From: Spirochaetaceae bacterium
Lineage (GTDB): Bacteria > Spirochaetota > Spirochaetia > DSM-27196 > PXBQ01
Assembly: GCA_007695285.1 (NCBI GenBank)
Contig: REEC01000120.1
Coordinates: 62,001-126,000 of the forward strand
Length of the DNA: 64,000 bases
Direction of reading: 5' to 3'
Position 1 is the first letter of the stretch; every line of letters begins with the position of its first letter. Under the pieces are notes generated by a model. It did no database searches, had not been told where the DNA came from, and saw only the letters and a list, made by a program, of their open reading frames with translations. This document shows positions 17,770 through 25,961 of the stretch, in pieces. The translations under genes were made by a program, and so were the position numbers.

Positions 17770-18069
17770 TTACCGAGACCTTCTTCGGAGTATCACGATA
17801 AGAAACCCGACCGCGATAAACGCTGTCGGGAAGACGGTCAACAGTACCTCAAAAACCGGTATCCCGGCAATAGATATTGGAGCGATCCGAACGATTCCAA
17901 AGGCCTCAAGTGTCGTAAGAACCGCTTCGCCGTACGCCACGATGGTCCCGAGGATCACGAAAACCCACGCGGTGTCGCGCGTTCGCGCCCATAGAAGAAT
18001 CGCGAGAAACGTCGCGACAGCCCCGACGCCAAGTCGAGCGAGTATAACGACCGCCTCTTCGTACGGCAT
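17770..18069 (-). CDS. Three-helix membrane protein, function unknown
   Basis: 99 residues with three hydrophobic segments (about 10-26, 33-52 and 71-93) and a final RRRSR tail, so the C-terminus is probably cytoplasmic. The start is certain: GGGGAGGAA lies just upstream, and its ATG overlaps the TAA of the preceding gene by one base (TAATG), showing translational coupling. It is the last gene of the long minus-strand operon that begins with the UVR-motif gene. I do not recognise the family. Confidence 0.75.
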   Translation of the reverse strand: MPYEEAVVILARLGVGAVATFLAILLWARTRDTAWVFVILGTIVAYGEAVLTTLEAFGIVRIAPISIAGIPVFEVLLTVFPTAFIAVGFLIVILRRRSR

Positions 18070-18932
18070 TACCGTTCCTCCCCGGTTGTGTTCGGACCTT
18101 TTCTTTGCCCTGACACCGCGGCCGCGTACGCGTCGAGTTCCGCGCGGGTCGCCTCGGACGCCGCGCATGACGGTCTCGGATACCGCGGATTTATCAAGAT
18201 ACCCGATTCCAGACACCGTGTGAACACGGCTGCGTACGCATCGGAAGAGCACACCGGGCAGAGGTACGGACCCTGCCGCCGAAAAACGGTTTCGACAGCG
18301 GGCCACTCGACCTCAATCGGGGCTAACGTCGCAAAAACCGAGAGCGAGTGCTGCAGACCCGCGAGAAACGGCGGCGGCGCGTTGTCGCCGACCGGGAGTT
18401 CAGTTTGCGACACGACGAGTTGCGGTGCGAACGCACCCGGGAACGGAAGAAGCGGCAATGCGATCTCGGCACGAGCCGGTCGCTCGAGAAACGGGCGGAT
18501 AATCCACGCGCACGCAGGGTCGCGTGCTGGGTCGCGTGCTGGGTCGCGTGCTGGGTCGCGTGCTGGGTCGCACGCAGGGTCGCGTGCTGGGTCGCATAGA
18601 TCATCGTACGAGACGGTGTGTCCCCGGATCGTGGAAATCGCGTCGAGAGCGTCCTCCATCGTCGGATACACCGCCGCGTATCGGTACTCAGGGAAGACCC
18701 GCTGTGCGGATCGGAGCACCGAGTCCGTGAAACGGCTCGGATACGAGACCAGGAGCCCTTTCTCAAACGAGTTTTTGATGTGGCGCGTCAACCTCCCGGG
18801 CCGATGACCAAGAATCGCGCGTCCGTCATCGGCGTGAAGATCGAGGTACCGACGACCGGCTTTGTCATAGAGGCACCTGCCGCGCGCGCGCGTGAATCGC
18901 GGAATTATCGCGATCAAACTCTCGTCACTCAC
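18069..18932 (-). CDS. Degenerate class-III aminotransferase-like protein
   Basis: 287 residues. The first 100 match the N-terminus of class III PLP aminotransferases (ARGRCLYDKAGRRYLDLHADDGRAILGHRP, then a helix and strand as in the real enzymes), but the protein is about 130 residues shorter than the family, and no PLP lysine or DE-x-Q motif is visible. In the middle (about 113-140) a run of seven DPAR/DPAC tetrapeptides is encoded by a 12-bp minisatellite. The C-terminal third contains CPVCSSD, a possible metal-binding CxxC. The start is GTG at 18932, overlapping the end of pcrA by 8 bp. Probably non-catalytic; the function is unknown. Confidence 0.7.
   Translation of the reverse strand: MSDESLIAIIPRFTRARGRCLYDKAGRRYLDLHADDGRAILGHRPGRLTRHIKNSFEKGLLVSYPSRFTDSVLRSAQRVFPEYRYAAVYPTMEDALDAISTIRGHTVSYDDLCDPARDPACDPARDPARDPARDPARDPACAWIIRPFLERPARAEIALPLLPFPGAFAPQLVVSQTELPVGDNAPPPFLAGLQHSLSVFATLAPIEVEWPAVETVFRRQGPYLCPVCSSDAYAAVFTRCLESGILINPRYPRPSCAASEATRAELDAYAAAVSGQRKGPNTTGEER
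18512..18595. repeat. 12-bp minisatellite, seven units
   Basis: Seven 12-bp units stand head to tail, two of one type (ACGCAGGGTCGC) and five of a second (GTGCTGGGTCGC). Each encodes four residues, DPAC or DPAR, in the minus-strand gene. The unit length is a multiple of three, so slippage changes length without breaking the frame. Confidence 0.95.
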
Positions 18933-21090
18933 TCGGCATCACCTTCTCGAGTCGCGCGTACTTCTCGAGGAAGCGCGCGTCACGACCGGACTCGAAACGT
19001 ACGACGACCACGCGCTCGCCGCGCGTGAACTCGGTCGAGACGACGACGCCGGTACCGTACTCGTCGTGGTACACGTACGTCCCCGGAGGAAACTCACCGT
19101 GCTCGGCTGCCGAGCCGCGCCCCGGTGCGAACTCGGTCGCGCGCGAAGAGTACGACGCGTACGACGCGCGCGACGGGCCGCTCGTGCCGTCAAGAGTTAT
19201 CCGTTCCGACGGAATCTCGCGGAGGAATCGGGACGGCGTACACTCCAGCGTCATTCCACGAACGCGCCGAAAACGACATGTCGTGAGGAAAAGTTCGTTG
19301 CGCGCGCGCGTGATCGCGACGTACAGAACGCGGCGCTCTTCCTCGATGTCGTCCTCGGTGCCCTCCGCCCGGGGAAAGAGCCCGTCCTCGAGGCCCGTTA
19401 CGATCACCCGATCGAACTCGAGCCCTTTCGTGTTGTGCATCGTAATCAGCGTTACGGCGGGTTTTTCGGCTTTGGCTGCGTCGTCCGCGTCGGGGTCGAT
19501 GGTCCGACTCGCGTCGAGCTCGATCGTCTCGAGAAACTCGACGAGCCCGTCGGCCGTCGCGGGGTAGATTGCGGCGGCGTTAATCAACTCGTCGAGATTC
19601 GCACGTCGCTGCGTCCCGGCGACCTCGTCCTGTTGCTCGTGAAACGTCGCGAGCCCCGACTCGGTGATCGCGGCTTCAAGCGTCGCCGAGAGCGCCCCGG
19701 ATCCGAACGTCGCACGAGCCGCTGCGACCGCGCCGAGGAACGTCTTGACGCCTTCGCGCGCGCGGCGCGATGCGGAATAGCCGCCCTCGCCCGCCGCAGC
19801 CGGAATGTCGCCGTCGTACGCGGATGCCTCCGACACGATCGCGTCTATCGTCGCGGGGCCGACGCCGCGCGTCGGTTTGTTCACGACTCGCCTGAACGCC
19901 ACTTCGTCGCGTGGGTTCGCGATCGTCTTCAGAACCCCGAGCGCGTCCTTGACCTCTTCTCGTTCGTAGAACCGAACCGAACCGACGATACGGTACGAGA
20001 TTCCAGCCTTCAGAAACTCGGTCTCGAAGAGGCGACTCTGCGCGTTTGTCCGGTACAGGATCGCGGTATGCGTGTCGTTCGTGGATCGAATGAGATTCTT
20101 GCAGTACTCGACCTCGTCGTTCTGATCGTACAGCACCGCGAGGCGCGGAAGTGGCCCATCGGGACGACGCGTCCAGAGCGTCTTCCCGAGCCGGCCTTCG
20201 TTGTTCGCGACGACATCCGACGCGAGACCGAGGATCGCGCCCGACGACCGATAGTTCTCCTCGAGCCGGACAACCGTCGTCCCCGGAAAGACCTCCGGAA
20301 ACGAGAGAATGTTTCGGACCTCTGCGCCACGAAAACGATAGATCGACTGATCGTCGTCGCCGACCACGCAGAGATACGTTTCATCACCCACGAGCTCGCG
20401 AAGAAGCAGGTACTGCGCGACGTTCGAGTCCTGATACTCGTCGACGAGCACCGCGCGGTACCGCGAGCGGATCCGGGCCTTGATCTCCGGGTTCTCGCGC
20501 AGCAGCCTGATCGGGAGCAGAATCAGGTCGCCAAAATCGACGTTACCGATCTCGCGCAACCGTTTTTCGTACGCGCGGTATCGTTCCACGAACTCCGGGT
20601 CCGGCGAAACTGCGCCCAGGTCGTCGTCGGGAGAGAGCCCGTAATCCTTCGCGCGCGAAATCCTCGTCGCGAGCCGTCCGAGACTCGACCGGTTTTCGTT
20701 CGGATAAATCGTGCGCAGAAGCGTCACGACGTCGTCGTCGTCGTAAATCGTGAAACCCGGCGAGATTCCGACGTGAACGGCGTTTCTCCTGAGCAGCCAT
20801 GCGCCGAAAGAGTGAAACGTCCGGACCATCGCGTCGGCGGCGGCCGGGACGATCCCCGACGCGCGTTCGCGCATCTCCGCGGCCGCGCGGTTTGTGAACG
20901 TCACCGCCAGGATCGAGTACGGAGTGTAGCGAAGCTCGTCGATCAGGTACGCGATCTTCACGGTGATCACGCGCGTCTTGCCGCTACCGGCACCCGCCAG
21001 AATCAGCAGAGGCCCCCCCGAGTGGGTCACCGCTTCGTACTGCGGGTCGTTGAGGTCGCGCAGATACTCGCGACGGTCCGCGCGACTCAC
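18925..21090 (-). CDS. pcrA: UvrD/PcrA-family ATP-dependent DNA helicase
   Basis: A 721-residue superfamily 1A 3'-5' helicase acting in excision repair and clearance of RecA or transcription roadblocks. Seen: the Q motif (LNDPQYEAV), Walker A AGAGSGKTRV (about 33-42), Walker B DEYQDSN, GDDDQSIYRFRGA, and the C-terminal VLYVAITRARNELFLT motif VI. The last 70 residues form a Tudor-like fold (YVYHDEYGTGVVVSTEF...RFLEKYARLEKV) that binds RNA polymerase in PcrA/UvrD. The ATG overlaps the rimO stop by 4 bp (ATGA). It is part of the long operon. Confidence 0.95.
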   Translation of the reverse strand: MSRADRREYLRDLNDPQYEAVTHSGGPLLILAGAGSGKTRVITVKIAYLIDELRYTPYSILAVTFTNRAAAEMRERASGIVPAAADAMVRTFHSFGAWLLRRNAVHVGISPGFTIYDDDDVVTLLRTIYPNENRSSLGRLATRISRAKDYGLSPDDDLGAVSPDPEFVERYRAYEKRLREIGNVDFGDLILLPIRLLRENPEIKARIRSRYRAVLVDEYQDSNVAQYLLLRELVGDETYLCVVGDDDQSIYRFRGAEVRNILSFPEVFPGTTVVRLEENYRSSGAILGLASDVVANNEGRLGKTLWTRRPDGPLPRLAVLYDQNDEVEYCKNLIRSTNDTHTAILYRTNAQSRLFETEFLKAGISYRIVGSVRFYEREEVKDALGVLKTIANPRDEVAFRRVVNKPTRGVGPATIDAIVSEASAYDGDIPAAAGEGGYSASRRAREGVKTFLGAVAAARATFGSGALSATLEAAITESGLATFHEQQDEVAGTQRRANLDELINAAAIYPATADGLVEFLETIELDASRTIDPDADDAAKAEKPAVTLITMHNTKGLEFDRVIVTGLEDGLFPRAEGTEDDIEEERRVLYVAITRARNELFLTTCRFRRVRGMTLECTPSRFLREIPSERITLDGTSGPSRASYASYSSRATEFAPGRGSAAEHGEFPPGTYVYHDEYGTGVVVSTEFTRGERVVVVRFESGRDARFLEKYARLEKVMPSE

Positions 21091-22478
21091 GACGCCTCCC
21101 GTGTGAGTAGCGCGGCCTCGAAATCAACGCCGGTCCGGCGGATAATACGCGCGCGCACGACACTCCCGGGCCGCGGGCACTCACCTGCGTAGCGCAACAC
21201 AACCGCCCCGTCGACCTCCGGTGCGTGCATGAATCCGCGCCCGAGAACGATCGACTCGCCGATCACCGGCTCCTCGACGAGCACATCGATCTCGCGGCCG
21301 ACAAACCGGCCGAGCCGTTCATCGACGATCTCGGTCTGAAGGTTCTCGAGCTCGGTTCGGCGTTGTTTCGCGACGCGCTTCGCGACGCGACTGCGCCCGC
21401 GCGAGGCGCGGTACGCCGGGGTACCTTCCTCGGACGAGTACTCAAAGACACCGAGCCACTCGACCCGAGCCTCGGCCACAAAACCGCGCAACTCATCAAA
21501 AGCTTCGTCGTCCTCGCCGGGAAACCCGACGATCAGACTCGTGCGCACGACCGCATCCGGGAGCTCGCCGCGTATCCACCGAATTAACTCCCCGTGCGAG
21601 TTACGGTCTCCGGGGCGTCCCATCGAACGCAAAACACGCGTCGAGGCGTGTTGAATCGGGATGTCGAAGTACGGCACGACACGGTCGTCGTCGCGCATTA
21701 CCCGGATGAGTTCTTTTGGAAAGCGCTCGGGATAGACGTATAACGGTCGTATCCAGAACTCACCGGGAATTTCAAGAAGCCGCCTGATCAGCGAGACGAT
21801 CTCACGCCCGTCGCGCGTGTCGCGACCGTACGATCCGAGATCCTGTGCGATCAGGTTAATCTCCTTGATACCGCGAGAGACAAAGAGCCGCGCCTCGGCG
21901 ACGATTACATCGGGGTCTCGGCTCCGCAGTCGCCCACGGATAAGAGGGATCGCGCAGAACGCACACGAGTTGTCGCACCCGTCGGCGACCTTGATGTACA
22001 CGCTTCCCGCCGGCGACAACAATCGCCGGCGGTCGCCGACAACCTCGGGCATCACCGACGGCTCACTCGCCTCGACTCCCGCAACGGGCGGCGCGACTGA
22101 CACGGGATTTCGTGGATTGGCGGCGATCAGGTCGAGAAACGCGCCGATTCCGGCAAGATCCCGGTTGCCGAACACGCCGTCGAGTTCGGGCATCTGCTGA
22201 GCGAGATCGTCCGCGTATCGCTGCGATAGGCACCCCGCCATCACGATGGTTCTCCCGGGGTAGGCCGTTCGAAACCCGAACGCGGTGTCGATCGATTCTT
22301 TCTTTGCGGGGGCGATAAACCCACACGAGTTGACGATTATGACGTCGGCCTCGTCCGACGGTGACTCGTGCCATCCGTCGGCGATGAGCGAAGAGATTAT
22401 CGTTTCCGAATCAACCTGGTTTTTCGCGCATCCGAGGCTCTCGATGTGGAAACTGCGCTGCGGAGTCGTGCGGGACAC
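21087..22478 (-). CDS. rimO: Ribosomal protein S12 methylthiotransferase
   Basis: A 463-residue radical-SAM enzyme that adds a methylthio group to an Asp of ribosomal protein S12. Seen: the N-terminal MTTase domain with three cysteines (SLGCAKNQVDSE, NSCGF, AGCLSQRY), the radical-SAM cluster CDNSCAFC (about 173-180), and a C-terminal TRAM domain. The SLGCAKNQVDSE start and the absence of MiaB-type signatures favour RimO over MiaB. The GTG start follows rodZ by 4 bases. It is tightly packed with pcrA. Confidence 0.95.
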   Translation of the reverse strand: MSRTTPQRSFHIESLGCAKNQVDSETIISSLIADGWHESPSDEADVIIVNSCGFIAPAKKESIDTAFGFRTAYPGRTIVMAGCLSQRYADDLAQQMPELDGVFGNRDLAGIGAFLDLIAANPRNPVSVAPPVAGVEASEPSVMPEVVGDRRRLLSPAGSVYIKVADGCDNSCAFCAIPLIRGRLRSRDPDVIVAEARLFVSRGIKEINLIAQDLGSYGRDTRDGREIVSLIRRLLEIPGEFWIRPLYVYPERFPKELIRVMRDDDRVVPYFDIPIQHASTRVLRSMGRPGDRNSHGELIRWIRGELPDAVVRTSLIVGFPGEDDEAFDELRGFVAEARVEWLGVFEYSSEEGTPAYRASRGRSRVAKRVAKQRRTELENLQTEIVDERLGRFVGREIDVLVEEPVIGESIVLGRGFMHAPEVDGAVVLRYAGECPRPGSVVRARIIRRTGVDFEAALLTREAS

Positions 22479-22482
22479 GGCG

Positions 22483-23595
22483 TCAATACATCGGTCTCAA
22501 CTCCAACCGTTGTACACGGTCGGACTCGGTCCACGTCAGGAAACCCGCGGTCGCAGCGCCCGGGGCGCCAAGCGAGACCGCAACGTCGGTCCCGTCGGGT
22601 CTTTGCACCTGCATCGTGACCGATCCCGCGTTACTCACCCAAAACCGGATCGATTCCTCGAAAACGGACGAAGCGGTCTGACCGCTTTCGTAGTACGCTT
22701 CCGAGCGCCCTTCTCCGTCGGTCTCGTACCGGAACATCGCGGGCGCGTCGAATCGGAGCGAGACGGGTACGGCACGGCGCGCCGGCGACTCGAACAACAC
22801 GACGGTGTCGCGTACTCGGTCCGGGCGATTCGTCGATCCGACTGCTTCGGGAACCGGGTCAGGCTCGGCGCTCTCGGGCACACCGACTCCGACCGGCGAC
22901 TCTATCGTACGATCGAACCGGACGACTACCGCCGGCGGTTCAGCCCCACGGACGATCTCGCGCACGAGGATTCTTATGTCGCCACGCCCATCGTTATTTA
23001 TGTCGACGACCATTTCCGACCGCTCGTCGATGGCGTGCGAACCGTACTGGGTTTCGATCGTAACGGCATCTTCGATCCGCGCGAACATCACGGTGTACGT
23101 CGCGTCGTGAACCGGAATCTCGACGGCGTCGTACTGTTGAAACCTACGTTCGAGAATTCCCGACTCGAACGCGTACACCGATGCTGTCGGCACGACGAGC
23201 TCGGTCCCTGCGTCGGGCCGAGAGAACCTGATCACCCCTGTATCGATCAGATAGTACAGACCGAACGCTACCCCGCCGATCAGCAAAATCAAAAACACAG
23301 TGAGCACGACAGGGCCCGATCGGCGGCGCACGATGAGTTCATCGATCGGCGGCGGCTGCTCCTGAAGTTTGATGTTGCGATAAAGGTTAACGATCTCCTG
23401 CGAGTCGAGTCCAAGGTACTCGGCGTACGTCCTGAGAAAGCCGAGAAGGTAAGACTCTCCGGGAAAGGTGTCGAAGTCTTCCGACTCCAGAGCTTCTATG
23501 TATCGACGCGTGATATGCGTATCGCGCGCGACCTGCTCGACCGACAAACCCTGTTCTTCGCGGAGGCCTTGTAGTTTTGCTCCAATCGATTCCAT
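22483..23595 (-). CDS. rodZ: RodZ-like cytoskeletal protein (HTH and one membrane helix)
   Basis: 370 residues. Residues 1-70 form the Cro-like HTH_25 domain (GAKLQGLREEQGLSVEQVARDTHI, then YIEALES and YLLGFLRTYAEYLGLD) that in RodZ binds MreB. A basic stretch is followed by one membrane helix (about 95-117) and a periplasmic, beta-rich domain of about 250 residues. RodZ links the MreB cytoskeleton to the elongation machinery and cell shape. lolA is upstream by 21 bases, rimO downstream by 4. The periplasmic part is longer than in E. coli and is not conserved in sequence. Confidence 0.88.
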   Translation of the reverse strand: MESIGAKLQGLREEQGLSVEQVARDTHITRRYIEALESEDFDTFPGESYLLGFLRTYAEYLGLDSQEIVNLYRNIKLQEQPPPIDELIVRRRSGPVVLTVFLILLIGGVAFGLYYLIDTGVIRFSRPDAGTELVVPTASVYAFESGILERRFQQYDAVEIPVHDATYTVMFARIEDAVTIETQYGSHAIDERSEMVVDINNDGRGDIRILVREIVRGAEPPAVVVRFDRTIESPVGVGVPESAEPDPVPEAVGSTNRPDRVRDTVVLFESPARRAVPVSLRFDAPAMFRYETDGEGRSEAYYESGQTASSVFEESIRFWVSNAGSVTMQVQRPDGTDVAVSLGAPGAATAGFLTWTESDRVQRLELRPMY

Positions 23596-23616
23596 TCTAC
23601 GCGTTCCGATCGAGCA

Positions 23617-24306
23617 TCAGCCACCGTCGCGGTCAAGCTCGAAGATAAAGTTTTCAAAGACGTTCGCTGTCGGTGGATTCTCAAACTCAAATTTCTCGTC
23701 GGGAATAGAGCTGTCGATCCGGATGTTCCGGAAGTCCATTTGTACATCGCGATAATCGTTTGTCACGCCGATAATTCGACGGATGAGACCTTCCTCGTTG
23801 ACCGATATCGTGAGTTGTCGATACCCTTCGGTTGTCCCGCGCGCCTCGAGCCTGAGCTTGATTACCATCTCGGACGAGCCGGGTTCGAGGGCGACTTCCG
23901 ATGGACCTGTCAGGTACGCGATACTGTAGTTTCGCCGCATGAGCGACAGACCCTGCTCGGTAATGAGCCCGGTCGGTTCGGCGGTGCGCTCACGAAGCGG
24001 CTGTCGGAGTGTCACACCGTGGCGCGGGATGTGAACGTTCAACTGCTTTCCATCCGACGAGATGATCTCGTTTGACGGCGCGCTGAACTCTATCGTCAAG
24101 AGGTTCGGACGACGATGGAACAGCTCGCCTTCCATCGTCTCGGTTCCGAGCTTGATGGTCACGGCAGCCTGAAAGTCGGTGAACTCGCCGTATCGTGCCG
24201 CGATGCGGTCAAAGTACGCGGGGGCCGTCAGGATCTCATCGGCAGGGAGGACCGCAGCAATCGCGAGCAAAAAAACCAGTACTGGAGCTTTTTGGAGTGT
24301 TCTCAT
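23617..24306 (-). CDS. lolA: LolA-like outer-membrane lipoprotein carrier
   Basis: A 229-residue exported protein: a signal peptide (LQKAPVLVFLLAIAAVLPA, cleaved near residue 22), then the LolA pattern of an N-terminal helix (YFDRIAARYGEFTDFQAAVTI) followed by an incomplete beta-barrel with FHRRPNLLTIEF and a DGKQLNVHIP segment. LolA ferries lipoproteins from the inner to the outer membrane. AGGTGTAAC precedes the start. It lies between the UVR-motif gene and rodZ. The fold assignment rests on pattern; sequence identity to E. coli LolA is low. Confidence 0.75.
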   Translation of the reverse strand: MRTLQKAPVLVFLLAIAAVLPADEILTAPAYFDRIAARYGEFTDFQAAVTIKLGTETMEGELFHRRPNLLTIEFSAPSNEIISSDGKQLNVHIPRHGVTLRQPLRERTAEPTGLITEQGLSLMRRNYSIAYLTGPSEVALEPGSSEMVIKLRLEARGTTEGYRQLTISVNEEGLIRRIIGVTNDYRDVQMDFRNIRIDSSIPDEKFEFENPPTANVFENFIFELDRDGG

Positions 24307-24343
24307 AGTTACACCTTTATGATCCTATAATCGAATAGCGTTG

Positions 24344-25126
24344 TCAATACTCGTCGTCCGCGCTGTGTTCGGCACCGCCCGCGCTCATTGCGCGGATTCG
24401 ATCGCGTAACTCGGCCGCACGCTCGTAATTCTCCTCACGGACCGCTTCGTCGAGTTCCTGTCGCAGGATCTCGACCGGGTTTGTCGAGTCGTGGTGTTCG
24501 ATCTGTTCGATCGCTGAGCGCAGATACGTGAGAGACCGAACCTTCTCGAACTGAAACGCGGGCGAATCGACCTCGCGCATCGACTCGATCTGCTCGATCG
24601 CGCCGATCAGAATCTGCTCGGCCTCAGACTGCGCGTCACTCTGCATCCGTTCCATCGCGCGCGCGGTCGCGTTCATCCGAACGATGTACGGCTTGAACTG
24701 GAGAACCGCGTCGCGGTCCTCGTCGTTGTCGCAGTACTTCTCCAACAATCCGCACAGCGCAAGGTTGTGCCCGGTATCCCGCGCGACCCGCGCAAAATCG
24801 TTGAGCTGGAACAACATAAGGTAGCGATAGTAGAAAAGCACACCTTCATTCTGCAAAGCGACGCAGTCGTCGTGTTCGATCATGAAACCGTCGTCGGTTC
24901 CGTTCGTCCCGACGTACTGCGCGCGCTGCGCCTCGATTGCATCGACAACCGTGGATTTCCCGTACGGCCGTGCGCCGTCGGGACGCCCCTCGAGCTCGTA
25001 CTGTTCGAGTCCGAGAGGAAGACGCACCTGCAGGACACTCCGCCCGTCGGCGGCGACGATGATCCGCATCGTATGCTCCGGATCGTACGGCCACTGTTCG
25101 AGTATTTCGGTCAGGTCTTGCCTCAC
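24344..25126 (-). CDS. UVR-motif protein, function unknown
   Basis: A 260-residue cytoplasmic protein. The last 45 residues contain a UvrB/UvrC-type coiled-coil motif (PVEILRQELDEAVREENYERAAELRDRI), used in UvrB, UvrC, McsA and Clp proteins for partner binding. The first 200 residues are not a nuclease; they have a PilZ-unlike alpha/beta pattern with YGKSTVVDAI. The GTG at 25126 is fixed by AAGGAGGAAA; the longer frame to 25909 is antisense to the UMP kinase gene. It is the first gene of the long operon (lolA, rodZ, rimO, pcrA and others). It may act as an adaptor; no data. Confidence 0.78.
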   Translation of the reverse strand: MRQDLTEILEQWPYDPEHTMRIIVAADGRSVLQVRLPLGLEQYELEGRPDGARPYGKSTVVDAIEAQRAQYVGTNGTDDGFMIEHDDCVALQNEGVLFYYRYLMLFQLNDFARVARDTGHNLALCGLLEKYCDNDEDRDAVLQFKPYIVRMNATARAMERMQSDAQSEAEQILIGAIEQIESMREVDSPAFQFEKVRSLTYLRSAIEQIEHHDSTNPVEILRQELDEAVREENYERAAELRDRIRAMSAGGAEHSADDEY

Positions 25127-25192
25127 ACTTTCCTCCTTGTGAAAATATACTACACAAGCGCGGAATCGTCGCCGGAACGTCGGCACGACCGC

Positions 25193-25221
25193 TTGATACT
25201 CGCGACGACACGCCGTACTAT
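25193..25221 (+). promoter_or_regulatory. Sigma70 promoter of the UMP kinase gene
   Basis: TTGATA and TACTAT are separated by 17 bp. The predicted start near 25228 gives a leader of about 40 bases that includes GAGGAGG. Confidence 0.78.
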
Positions 25222-25268
25222 GCGGTAATCCTGCGTGCGCCCAGTGACCCGATTTCGAGGAGGCCGTG

Positions 25269-25955
25269 ATGGTCAAGGTTCTCTCGCTCGGTGGCTCAAT
25301 CGTCGTTCCCGATGAGATCGATACCGAGTTTGTACGACGTTTCACCGAGATGCTCACAGAGTTTGTCGAGCCCGAGGATAACAGAGCGATCCTCGTGGTC
25401 GGCGGAGGCGCCCCTGCGCGCAGATACCAGAACGCGTACCGCAAGCTGGTCAGCGAACCCGACGCAGCCGCGCTCGACTGGATCGGCATCGGCGCAACCC
25501 GGTTGAACGGTCGTTTTATCAAAGCCGTGCTCGGCGGCTTGTGCAGGGAAGACATCGTCACAAATCCGAGCGTCGCGACCACGTTCACGGGCAAGATACT
25601 TGTCGCCACCGGCTGGAAGCCGGGATTCTCGACCGATTTTGACGCGGTTATCCTGGCCGAACGATTCTCGGCCGACACCGTCGTAAACCTCTCGAACATC
25701 GAGAAGGTTTTCACGGACGATCCCCGGACGAATCCCGATGCGCAGCCGCTCGACGAGTTAACGTGGGATGAGTTCCGCGCGATCGTCGGTGATACGTGGG
25801 TTCCCGGAGGAAATGCACCGTTCGACCCGATCGCGGCGCAGAAGGCGCAAGAAATCGGGCTTCGCGTCGTCGTCGCGAGCGGGCGCAATCTCGAGAACGT
25901 AAGGAGCATCCTTCACGGCGGAGATTACGTCGGGACGACGATCGGCCCCGGCTGA
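25269..25955 (+). CDS. pyrH: UMP kinase, archaeal-type subgroup
   Basis: A 228-residue amino-acid-kinase-fold enzyme making UDP from UMP and ATP. Seen: SLGGSIVVPD at the N-terminus, VVGGGAPARRY, and DFDAVILAERFSADTVVNLSNIEKVFTDDPRTNPDA, the UMP/ATP site. SLGGSIVVPD, DWIGIGATRLN and STDFDAV resemble archaeal UMP kinases more than E. coli PyrH. The ATG at 25269 is preferred over the GTG immediately before it because AGGAGG then sits 5 bases away. It is monocistronic and ends 6 bases from the convergent lipoprotein gene. Confidence 0.85.
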   Translation: MVKVLSLGGSIVVPDEIDTEFVRRFTEMLTEFVEPEDNRAILVVGGGAPARRYQNAYRKLVSEPDAAALDWIGIGATRLNGRFIKAVLGGLCREDIVTNPSVATTFTGKILVATGWKPGFSTDFDAVILAERFSADTVVNLSNIEKVFTDDPRTNPDAQPLDELTWDEFRAIVGDTWVPGGNAPFDPIAAQKAQEIGLRVVVASGRNLENVRSILHGGDYVGTTIGPG

Positions 25956-25961
25956 AACCGG

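Noticed and set aside
18512-18595. CRISPR array
   Set aside because: The repeats are directly adjacent with no spacers, and the unit is 12 bp within a coding frame.
18892-21192. A 766-residue plus-strand open frame opposite pcrA
   Set aside because: Shadow of a GC-rich gene: the pcrA frame shows all helicase motifs in the right order, and the plus frame is Arg-rich with no fold signature.
24344-25909. A longer 521-residue version of the UVR-motif protein
   Set aside because: The extra N-terminal 260 residues are antisense to the UMP kinase gene, and AAGGAGG marks a GTG start at 25126.
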